The position numbers and the translations under genes were made by a program. From assembly GCA_002433485.1 (NCBI GenBank), contig DJIF01000132.1:52554-59802 (forward strand): a stretch of DNA of 7,249 nt. The letters run 5' to 3'. The DNA comes from Deltaproteobacteria bacterium UBA6601. GTDB lineage: Bacteria; Myxococcota_A; UBA796; UBA9615. Positions within the stretch are counted from its first letter, which is position 1, and every line of letters starts with the position of its first letter. The notes beneath the pieces were generated by a model that worked only from the letters and a program-made list of their open reading frames with translations, was not told the origin of the DNA and made no database searches. This document shows, piece by piece, positions 1 to 6,096 of this stretch.

Positions 1-703
1 CGGGACCACCGGGACCCTGTTCCCGACCCTCGCCCATCTGCGGGGTCGGTCCGTAGGCAGAGCGGAACAACAACCTGGGCTCGAAGCTCTCCAAGTCCAT
101 GCCGAGCAGCGCAAGGTTCATGAACATGTCGCTTACCGTTCCACCCGGCAGCTCGGGCGGGCGGTGCTTTTCGCCGTAGATGAGCATGCCTGTAGGGCGA
201 TCCAGCTCGTCGGTGAGCTCGAACCGGCTGGCGGGTCCTTCCAGTGGCTGGCCAACGATGCGCCCATCAGCTTCCACGCGGCCAGCGCGAATCTGCACTG
301 TGACCGGCCCAGCCCCCTGCTGAATCCGCAGCCAGTCTTGTGGGTCCAGGCGCAGTTCATGGCGATGGGTGAGCACGATGGCCTGTTGCGCACCTCGTTG
401 CACCTGGACCCGGTAGATCAAACCGTCTGCAGGGCGTTTCCAGGTGACTCTTGGTGGCGGGAAGTGGTCGGGGTAGACCGCCCCTTCGGCCGGATGAATT
501 GCTACCAGGTCAGGGGAATGCTGCGGTTGGGCCTCGCGCAGGAGCTTCGCCTGCACAGGGTTGACCGTTCCCGCTAGACGCTCTTCATCGATGGTTCTGG
601 TCTGGCCCTGCGTCTGCCTGCGGTCGACCTCGTCCAGACCGCCCTTGACCAGCAGGGCCGTGCAGATCAGCAGCGCAACAATGATGAGGCCGCGTGGCTT
701 CAT
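1..703 (-). CDS. N-terminal part of a membrane-anchored or exported protein of unknown function (truncated by window edge)
   Basis: An open frame of 234 codons starts at ATG 703 and runs off the window at base 1 without a stop. The start is well supported: GGAG lies seven bases upstream, and the ATG overlaps the stop of the preceding cytochrome gene as ATGA, suggesting translational coupling. Residues 5-19 form a hydrophobic segment (signal peptide or anchor) after the basic MKPRG, followed by a polar linker to about residue 65. Residues 70-88 carry HPAEGAVYPDHFPPPRVTW, then beta-type strands to about 165, consistent with an Ig/Fn3-like domain. From memory, this 'PAEG-x-FP-x-FPPP-x-W' start resembles proteins in which a haem-binding CxxCH and TolB/PD40-like propeller repeats follow. 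Those would lie outside the window and are not seen here. The role is unknown; the location suggests a partner of the upstream cytochrome. Confidence 0.85.
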   Translation of the reverse strand, partial: MKPRGLIIVALLICTALLVKGGLDEVDRRQTQGQTRTIDEERLAGTVNPVQAKLLREAQPQHSPDLVAIHPAEGAVYPDHFPPPRVTWKRPADGLIYRVQVQRGAQQAIVLTHRHELRLDPQDWLRIQQGAGPVTVQIRAGRVEADGRIVGQPLEGPASRFELTDELDRPTGMLIYGEKHRPPELPGGTVSDMFMNLALLGMDLESFEPRLLFRSAYGPTPQMGEGREQGPGGP

Positions 704-3315
704 AGTGCTTCTCCGGGTAGGACGCAGCGAAATCCTACTCGACCCCGCTGGAAACCGTTCTGTCCCGAACGACTGTAGCTGGCGGTGGCCGGCCCGACCT
801 GTCCGGGCGGTGAGCCGCGAACCGAGTACATCAGGGGGTCAAAGGTCACCAGCCATTCGTTGGCGTTGGAGTGCAGAAAGCTGCGGTCGTAGGAGGCGTA
901 GGAGTCCGCGGTCCATTCAAAGACACCACCGACCAGGTCGCTGACTCCATAGCCGCTGTCACGCTGTGGGCACATTCCGACCCTGGGGGGTACATCTCGG
1001 CCCTCAACTTCTTCGCAGTGGCCTTCCTGCCAGTCGGTTCCCCATGGGTAGGGGTGATTTGCGGGTCCGCGCGCGGCCTTCTCCCATTCGGCCTCAGTGG
1101 GTAGCCGCCCCTTAACCTTCCAGCGGCAGTAGGCGGAAGCCTCATCCCGGGTCACCAGGATAGCCGGTTGTTGGTCGCTCCCTGTTGGGAAGCTCAGGCC
1201 CTTCCAGTTGTAGGCCTTGGCCCAGGGCAGCTTGAGGACCGGGCCAGCTGCTCCCTGTGCGCGTAGGAAGGCTCCGTAGTTGGCGTTGGTGACTGGATAG
1301 CGGTCGATGGCAAAGGAGGTCAGCTCAATCTGCTGCGGTGGTTGTTCGTCAGGCTCTCCGTCCTGGTCGCCGAGTTGGCTCGGCCCTGCTGGGATCCAGA
1401 CCATTCCATCGGGGACTTGTCGCGCTGCATTGTTGATCGGCACAGTCGCCTCGGTGGTGGTTTTTGCCGGCAATTGCAGTTCGTTCAGCTGGACCGTCAG
1501 TTCTTTTTGGTGAATGTCGATCACCGGGACGGTGCGGCCATCGAAGTTGAACAGCCAGTCGTTCCAGCGCTGGTTGGCGCGTCGCATGCGCAGCTTTGCC
1601 ACAAGCTGGAGGCTTGCCATTTGGGCGCTATCGACGGGGACCTTATAGCTCGCCAGATCCCGCTGGCCCGAAGCAATGGTGCGTTCAAAGAGGGTGCCCT
1701 TGACCACCATCAGATTGTGCAGATCAACAGGTAGATTGCGGTGGTCGACCAACACTTTTCGATAGCTGTGGGCGTCTTTGTCGAGGTAGTGGTCCTGGTC
1801 GAGCAGTCCACTGCTGAAGATCGGCTCCTCGCCGTTTAGCGCGACCAGCTCAATCCAGGCTTCTTTGATGTCGGTCACCCCGGTCGGGAAATTGTGGCCA
1901 CTGGCCCGGTTGTGTATCTCCACTTCGACCATCAGGTGTCCCGGCTCATCCTGCCTTTCACTGACCCGAAGCTCCATGCCGACTGCTTTCTTGAGGTTGT
2001 CGCGGATCAGCCGGGCCTGCTCGTCAAACCCTGCGGCGACTGCGTGCGCATGATTGCCGCCGATGAATCTGTGGGAGCGAACCTTGCCGTTGGTGGCGGC
2101 GGGGTCGTTTGCCGCGACTGGTGGCATGTGGCAGTCCTGGCAGGTCTGGAACTGCTCGCTGCCATGTTCGGCAAAGTGGGATTCGCTCCACTCACTGAAC
2201 TGTCCGCTGACGTCTTCCTGACTGTATGGGGGGGGCTTGCTGAAGGTAAGCTGCTGGTGGCAGGCAGCGCAGAATTTTGAGTCCTCCATCAAGGGCCGCC
2301 TCATCATCGCTTCGCTGTGCGCGCTTCCCGACAGCCTGGACAGGGCTGCTGCAGCTTTGCCGTGGCCGAGAATAGAGCCCTGCGGGCTGGCGATCCGATA
2401 GCTGCCGTTGCCCGGCAGCTCACGGGCCACCTGGTCGATGGAATGACAGACCATGCAGGAGACGCCCTCCTCGTGGGCAGGGGCTCGCTCTGTCATGGTT
2501 GAGGTCGCGCTGCTTAACTCGCCAGCGAGCAGCGGGATGGGGTCGTGACATGAGGCGCAAAGTCGGCTTGCTTCGACCCCGTTGTCGCGGCGAAACCAGT
2601 CGATTCCGGTAGCGACGTGGGGGTCGCTGGCTGATGCTCTGTGCATGGACTCTGACCACTGCCGATAGATGTCGGGGTGACAACTGGCGCACTTTTCAGA
2701 ACCACCCAGCAGGCTGGCGTCTATGTGCTTGCCGCCGTGAGTCAGGGTTCTGGCCGGTAGGAACGGCGCTTCCCCTGGCGTCGCGGTGGTTGCTGGTTGC
2801 TGTTGGTGGCTGGTACCGAGCCACTCTCCTGCCCCGATGATGGCGGTCAAAGCCAATAGTGAGATGCTGAGGTGGGGCAGGCCGCGCCGCGTTTCGGCGC
2901 TGCCCGGCGGCCTGTGGCCCGGGTGTCGGCGTAGTGCACGGCGGACATGCCAGAAGGTGACCGGGATCAGGGCTATGGCGCTCCATAGATGGATGGTCCC
3001 GAAGCTGGGGATGCTCTCGGACCAGTAGAACAGGCCCTGCAGCATGGCCAGCCCGGTGATCATCACGAGGCCCAGCACAACGCCGTTGGTGATGGCCGCC
3101 TTGTCCACAGATCCGGGACGGATCTGCAGGCGGGTGCGGATGTGTGCGTGGATTCCCCACACCAGCGGCACCAGTAGGGCAATGCCGGCGATTATGTGGA
3201 CGCTGAGGACCAGTTGACGCCCTTCCCCGCTGCCCACTTCACCAGTCAGCCACAAGCCGCTCAGGAGTAGAAAGAAGCCTGCGAAAAGGGCGCTATCGGT
3301 GAGGCTGCGTCGCAC
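700..3315 (-). CDS. Fusion: cytochrome b-like membrane domain, pentahaem cytochrome c, SUMF1/FGE-like domain
   Basis: This 871-residue protein starts at GTG 3315, the only sensible start after the upstream stop; its GAGG abuts the start codon. Hydrophobic helices lie near residues 8-27, 36-56, 75-96, 106-126 and 149-166. Basic loops after helices 2 and 4 place the N-terminus inside and everything after residue 167 in the periplasm. His40/His56 and His109/His123 could be b-haem ligands. Five CxxCH motifs follow at Cys209, 253, 287, 349 and 392; the surroundings (CASCHPDIYRQW) resemble the cytochrome c554 family. Residues 445-610 form a beta-rich region with NRASGHNFPTG, as often follows multihaem domains. 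Residues 634-867 are a SUMF1/FGE-type fold (VPDGMVWIPAG, GRLPTEAEWEKAARG, YPWG, GGVFEWTAD, VGFRC) lacking the usual catalytic Cys pair. Likely role: electron transfer between membrane quinones and the periplasm or cell surface. Substrate unknown. Confidence 0.93.
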   Translation of the reverse strand: MRRSLTDSALFAGFFLLLSGLWLTGEVGSGEGRQLVLSVHIIAGIALLVPLVWGIHAHIRTRLQIRPGSVDKAAITNGVVLGLVMITGLAMLQGLFYWSESIPSFGTIHLWSAIALIPVTFWHVRRALRRHPGHRPPGSAETRRGLPHLSISLLALTAIIGAGEWLGTSHQQQPATTATPGEAPFLPARTLTHGGKHIDASLLGGSEKCASCHPDIYRQWSESMHRASASDPHVATGIDWFRRDNGVEASRLCASCHDPIPLLAGELSSATSTMTERAPAHEEGVSCMVCHSIDQVARELPGNGSYRIASPQGSILGHGKAAAALSRLSGSAHSEAMMRRPLMEDSKFCAACHQQLTFSKPPPYSQEDVSGQFSEWSESHFAEHGSEQFQTCQDCHMPPVAANDPAATNGKVRSHRFIGGNHAHAVAAGFDEQARLIRDNLKKAVGMELRVSERQDEPGHLMVEVEIHNRASGHNFPTGVTDIKEAWIELVALNGEEPIFSSGLLDQDHYLDKDAHSYRKVLVDHRNLPVDLHNLMVVKGTLFERTIASGQRDLASYKVPVDSAQMASLQLVAKLRMRRANQRWNDWLFNFDGRTVPVIDIHQKELTVQLNELQLPAKTTTEATVPINNAARQVPDGMVWIPAGPSQLGDQDGEPDEQPPQQIELTSFAIDRYPVTNANYGAFLRAQGAAGPVLKLPWAKAYNWKGLSFPTGSDQQPAILVTRDEASAYCRWKVKGRLPTEAEWEKAARGPANHPYPWGTDWQEGHCEEVEGRDVPPRVGMCPQRDSGYGVSDLVGGVFEWTADSYASYDRSFLHSNANEWLVTFDPLMYSVRGSPPGQVGPATASYSRSGQNGFQRGRVGFRCVLPGEAL
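711..714 (-). promoter_or_regulatory. Ribosome binding site for the gene starting at 703
   Basis: Read on the minus strand, GGAG (within GGAGAAG) sits seven bases before ATG 703. It lies inside the last codons of the cytochrome gene and fixes the start of the downstream gene despite the four-base overlap. Confidence 0.7.
2128..2691 (-). other. Five CxxCH haem c attachment motifs (pentahaem domain)
   Basis: Within the fusion protein the motifs CASCH (2691-2677), CASCH (2559-2545), CMVCH (2457-2443), CAACH (2271-2257) and CQDCH (2142-2128) each give two Cys and one His for covalent c-haem attachment. His residues between and after them (for example His225, His281, His380, His415, His422 and His424) could be distal ligands; which ones do so cannot be decided from sequence. 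The domain must be periplasmic, because cytochrome c maturation occurs there. This agrees with the five-helix topology. Confidence 0.93.
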
Positions 3316-3326
3316 CTCAATATTGT

Positions 3327-3352
3327 GCCAGCGAACTGGGGCCTTCGCTGGC
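3327..3352 (-). other. Intercistronic stem-loop before the cytochrome gene
   Basis: A perfect 9-bp inverted repeat, GCCAGCGAA and TTCGCTGGC, is separated by an 8-base loop (GGCCCCAG on the transcript). It fills most of the 42-base gap between the lipoprotein stop (3360-3358) and the cytochrome GTG (3315), ending 11 bases before that start. The sequence after it is ACAATATTGAG with no U-tract, so it is not a classical intrinsic terminator. It may stabilise or block mRNA ends, or affect initiation at the weak downstream ribosome site. The structure is directly visible; the function is inference. Confidence 0.6.
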
Positions 3353-3357
3353 TCCGA

Positions 3358-4206
3358 TCAGGGACAGAGGAAGTACAGTGTGCTGGTCAGGCCTGCCTGA
3401 AGCTGCACGCTGGGTCCGAGACAGGGAGTGCCGGTCAGGCTGGTCACCCTGATCCCGGTAGGGCCTGGTACCACGTTGAGTAGGAACAGTGGCGACATTT
3501 CGTCGAACTCTTGGGTAGGTGTTGGTGTGTCCATGTTCAGGTTGTAGCTGTCGTTGAAGTCTCCATCGACGTCGAGCATGGCACCGGCGGCCATTCCCCC
3601 AGACTCTGACAGTGCGTAGACCAGGACCTGGGCGCGCGAGGCGTCGTAGGGCGCGCCCAGGTAATTACCGAACTTGGCGAATTCGTCGGCTGAGAGCACG
3701 GTGATTCTCAACTCGTCGAGATCCGACTGGCCGGGTTCTGAGAGGTTCAGGTAGAGGTGCCCATCCAGGCGCTCAGGAACCGTAGCAACCAGGCCGATGA
3801 GTGGCTCTCTGGGCAGCATTAGGGACCACTGGGCGTTTTCCCCCGGGCTTGTTGAGTTTGTGCTGTCGGTGAGCTGTCTGACTTCTGCGCCAAGGGTAGA
3901 ACTGTTGCCGTAGAGCCCGGCTGAGACCTCGCCGCTCAGTCGCACCTGTTTGGAGCCAGTGGGCGCGGTGCTGTCGTCATCGTCGTCGCCGAGGTCATCA
4001 TCGTCATCTCGGCACAGGGGGGCACCCTCGCAGCCGTTGTCCAGGCAATCGGTATCGCCATCCTGGTCGTTGTCTACCTGGTCATCGCAATCCCCTGGAT
4101 GCTGGCCCTCATAGACTCCCGGGCCGCAGCCGCTTACCAGGCCGATGGATGCTAGTAATCCGATCATGAAGTAAGCGGTGCCGCTCGCGGTGACTGGCGT
4201 GTTCAT
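3358..4206 (-). CDS. Asp-rich lipoprotein with Cys/Asp module and beta-rich C-terminal region
   Basis: ATG 4206 is chosen because AGGA lies five bases upstream and it gives a compact signal peptide with a canonical lipobox, VSGC, at Cys27. The in-frame ATG 4230 and TTG 4365 would add an odd N-terminal extension, the latter overlapping the upstream gene. The product has 282 residues. Residues 31-65 form a Cys/Asp module (PGDCDDQVDNDQDGDTDC and following) with a calcium-loop-like DNDQDGDTD. Residues 67-78 are two Asp5 tracts joined by LG, a likely spacer between lipid anchor and folded part. Residues 86-282 are beta-rich; the start (VRLSGEV...GAEVRQL) hints at a carboxypeptidase-regulatory/transthyretin-like fold, and Cys262 and Cys281 could pair. 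It is probably tethered to the outer membrane. The gene lies 25 bases after gene 2's stop. I recognise no specific function. Confidence 0.88.
   Translation of the reverse strand: MNTPVTASGTAYFMIGLLASIGLVSGCGPGVYEGQHPGDCDDQVDNDQDGDTDCLDNGCEGAPLCRDDDDDLGDDDDDSTAPTGSKQVRLSGEVSAGLYGNSSTLGAEVRQLTDSTNSTSPGENAQWSLMLPREPLIGLVATVPERLDGHLYLNLSEPGQSDLDELRITVLSADEFAKFGNYLGAPYDASRAQVLVYALSESGGMAAGAMLDVDGDFNDSYNLNMDTPTPTQEFDEMSPLFLLNVVPGPTGIRVTSLTGTPCLGPSVQLQAGLTSTLYFLCP
3973..4008 (-). repeat. Poly-aspartate tract (Asp5-Leu-Gly-Asp5)
   Basis: GAC/GAT codon runs encode two blocks of five Asp separated by Leu-Gly, between the Cys/Asp module and the folded C-terminal region of the lipoprotein. Such a tract is probably an extended acidic linker. 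The run of near-identical codons makes it prone to length changes. Confidence 0.85.
4012..4116 (-). other. Cys/Asp module, copy in the small lipoprotein
   Basis: Residues 31-65 of the lipoprotein contain four Cys spaced C-x13-C-x4-C-x5-C and acidic residues in a DxDxDG-like loop resembling thrombospondin type 3 or EF-hand-like calcium loops. The same spacing recurs in the FG-GAP protein at 5911-5807. Calcium binding and disulfide pairing are inferred. Confidence 0.7.
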
Positions 4207-4211
4207 CGCTG

Positions 4212-4215
4212 TCCT
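4212..4215 (-). promoter_or_regulatory. Ribosome binding site deciding the lipoprotein start at 4206
   Basis: AGGA on the minus strand with a five-base spacer to ATG 4206. It favours this start over the longer in-frame alternatives at 4230 and 4365. Confidence 0.6.
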
Positions 4216-4231
4216 GGTCTCCAGTGCCATT

Positions 4232-6085
4232 TCAAGACCCGTCGCTAGCCAGGCTGTGGCGGACTGTGATGCGACGTCGTGTCCCAATTTCGTAACTCTC
4301 GCTGAGCTCACCGTCTGGCCAGCGTACCGTGATTCGCTCCACTTGCTGAAGCATGCCAAGGCCAAAGTGCAGCCGGGGCGCGCTCTGGCCGGTAGCGCGC
4401 AGGCCGTGGAGCTCGCGCAGGTAGACCCGCTCTCCGGTGTCCACCTCTACCTGAGCACCGAAACCCTGGCGGTTGGCGGCAGGCCCATGGAGCTTGATCT
4501 GTAGCCAGGCACCCTCACCGCAGGAGTTCATGTAAAGCGCGGGTGTAGTCCCGGGCCCGGCGGTGACGATGTCGAGATATCCGTCGCCGTTAAGATCACC
4601 TGTAGCCATGCCGTAGTGATCATCGAGGCTGTCGAAGCCGACGGTGGTGCTGACGTCTTCGAAGTTACCGTCGGGCAGCCCCCTCCACAGTACATCGGGG
4701 AACTCGTGGTAGCCCATCTCAATGGCTGTGCTGTCCGGAGCTGCGGGCTGGACCACCTCGACCCAGCCGTCGTTGTCCAGATCGGCGAAGTCCAGCGACC
4801 AGCCCACCGTAGCGAAGGCTAGTTCGGAGCCGCTCAGTGGCTGTAGACCAATGCTCGGACCGACCTCCACGTAACTGCCGTTGTTGGTGCTCTGGATGCA
4901 GCGCGGGGGCCCTACGTCGGTGACACAGAAGTCGAGCCGACCATCGAAGTTCAAGTCGGTGCTGTCGACGCCCATAGCGATCATGTCCAGATCGGCGAAG
5001 ACCTCGCCACCGTATTCGACCAGCTGTAGTTCTCCCTCAGCACTGGGCCCGTCGTTACGCCACAGCGCCGAGGGCAGGCCAATATCGCGCCAGTCGTTGA
5101 GCACATAGAGGTCCTGATCGCCGTCGCTGTCGTGGTCGACGAAGAACGCAATCTGGGAGCTGATGTCCCGGTCCCCGTCGTAGTGCAGATCTCGATGGTG
5201 TTCAAAGCGGCCGGCGCCGCTGTCGTACAGATAAATGCTGGTAGGAAAGCCGCCTCCCGTTGCCGCTTCCAGACCGCCAGTGATGTAGGCCAGGTCGAGG
5301 TCGCCATCGCCGTCCACATCGCCAAGGGTCACCGTGGTGTTGGCCAGCTCGTAGCTGTTGTTGGGGACCTCAATGACCTGAACTTCCTCAAAGCTGGCCT
5401 CCCCCAGGTTGCGCCAGAGGCGTGGCTGGATCGCCTGTTCCTCGTTCCAATCACCGATCAGCTCAGGCAGCCCATCGCCGTCAAGGTCAGCAACAGCCAT
5501 ATAGTTGGTGATCAGCTCAACAGTCCGGGTGATCGGTCCGGGGTGGAATTCGAAATAACCCGTGCCGTCGTTGAGGTAGAGGGTCTTGGGGCCCTGCACG
5601 ATGTCGAGGTCGTCATCTCCATCGATGTCGCTGATGGCGATGCCCCCGCCTTGAGCGATCTCTCCTCCCACCCCGTCCAGGACGCCGATCATGCGGTCGA
5701 GGCCTCGCTCTATACCTTCTTCTACAAAACGACCTATACCGCTGGTGGGGTCGCTGCATTCAAGTTGGGGTCCAAGCTCGAAAGCCGGGTTTGGGGGTAT
5801 GGGCTGGCAGGCTGGCGCCCCGGCACAGCCCGGGTCATTGCAATCGAACAAGCTATCGAGGTCGTTGTCAGCTGCGTCCGAGCAGTCCCCAGGGAGCCGG
5901 CCTTCGTAGAGTATTTGTTCGCTACAGGCGGCCGTTAAGATGGATGTTGCGAGCAGCAGTAGCAGTGTCGCGGGTAGCTTGAAGTGCTCGCCAGGGGTCG
6001 CCGATCTTACTTGCCCCGGTGCCTCGCAAGTGACCGTTAGAAGTCTGAGCGCGCCTTCATCGTTGGGTCCCACCATTGCTCTCAC
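4232..6085 (-). CDS. FG-GAP/VCBS seven-repeat propeller protein with ASPIC/UnbV domain (CRTAC1-like), probable lipoprotein
   Basis: This 617-residue protein begins at GTG 6085, with ATG 6076 and GTG 6073 as alternatives. A hydrophobic stretch at 37-53 ends in LTAAC (Cys54), a slightly non-canonical lipobox, after an unusually long n-region. Residues 59-93 hold the Cys/Asp module shared with the downstream lipoprotein. Seven Asp-rich FG-GAP loops of the DxDGDGxxD type start at residues 153, 200, 256, 317, 377, 435 and 497, enough for a seven-bladed integrin-alpha-like propeller. Residues 527-592 form an ASPIC/UnbV domain (WLQIKLHGPAANRQGFGAQV, HFGLG, ITVRWPDGE). The family is extracellular or surface-bound and calcium-dependent; its partners are generally unknown. 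The gene starts 11 bases after the stop of a paralogous gene and probably belongs to the same operon. Confidence 0.9.
   Translation of the reverse strand: MRAMVGPNDEGALRLLTVTCEAPGQVRSATPGEHFKLPATLLLLLATSILTAACSEQILYEGRLPGDCSDAADNDLDSLFDCNDPGCAGAPACQPIPPNPAFELGPQLECSDPTSGIGRFVEEGIERGLDRMIGVLDGVGGEIAQGGGIAISDIDGDDDLDIVQGPKTLYLNDGTGYFEFHPGPITRTVELITNYMAVADLDGDGLPELIGDWNEEQAIQPRLWRNLGEASFEEVQVIEVPNNSYELANTTVTLGDVDGDGDLDLAYITGGLEAATGGGFPTSIYLYDSGAGRFEHHRDLHYDGDRDISSQIAFFVDHDSDGDQDLYVLNDWRDIGLPSALWRNDGPSAEGELQLVEYGGEVFADLDMIAMGVDSTDLNFDGRLDFCVTDVGPPRCIQSTNNGSYVEVGPSIGLQPLSGSELAFATVGWSLDFADLDNDGWVEVVQPAAPDSTAIEMGYHEFPDVLWRGLPDGNFEDVSTTVGFDSLDDHYGMATGDLNGDGYLDIVTAGPGTTPALYMNSCGEGAWLQIKLHGPAANRQGFGAQVEVDTGERVYLRELHGLRATGQSAPRLHFGLGMLQQVERITVRWPDGELSESYEIGTRRRITVRHSLASDGS
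4571..5629 (-). repeat. Seven FG-GAP/VCBS calcium-loop repeats (protein-level)
   Basis: Seven degenerate repeats end in loops such as DIDGDDDLD (residues 153-161), DLDGDGLPE (200-208), DVDGDGDLD (256-264), DHDSDGDQD (317-325), DLNFDGRLD (377-385), DLDNDGWVE (435-443) and DLNGDGYLD (497-505), often followed by a short strand and LWRN or LYLND. They are spaced roughly 50-60 residues apart, as expected for propeller blades. The recurring GAC/GGC codons also give weak DNA-level similarity between copies. Confidence 0.85.
5807..5911 (-). other. Cys/Asp module, copy in the FG-GAP protein
   Basis: Residues 59-93 read LYEGRLPGDCSDAADNDLDS and continue with FDCNDPGCAGAPAC. The four Cys (68, 82, 87, 93) have exactly the spacing of Cys40, 54, 59 and 65 in the downstream lipoprotein, and YEG-x2-PGDC, DND, GC and GAP are shared. 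It lies just after the presumed lipidated Cys54. Confidence 0.7.
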
Positions 6086-6096
6086 TATAGGTGCTC

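Noticed and set aside
164..577. Plus-strand frame of 137 codons
   Set aside because: It is antisense to the open minus-strand gene starting at 703, which has a proper ribosome site and a signal/anchor sequence. No recognisable motif.
1342..2280. Several plus-strand frames opposite the cytochrome fusion
   Set aside because: They are shadows of a GC-rich gene whose minus-strand frame has five CxxCH motifs and a continuous SUMF1 fold.
3327..3352. Stem-loop as an intrinsic terminator
   Set aside because: No U-tract follows the stem on the transcript, and the next co-directional gene starts 11 bases later.
4207..4365. Longer start (TTG 4365 or ATG 4230) for the Asp-rich lipoprotein
   Set aside because: TTG 4365 overlaps the upstream gene by over 130 bases. 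Both lengthen the signal n-region, while ATG 4206 has AGGA at good spacing.
5132..5938. Plus-strand frame of 268 codons
   Set aside because: It lies antisense to the strongly supported FG-GAP gene. Its composition mirrors the Asp/Gly repeat codons and no domain or ribosome site is evident.
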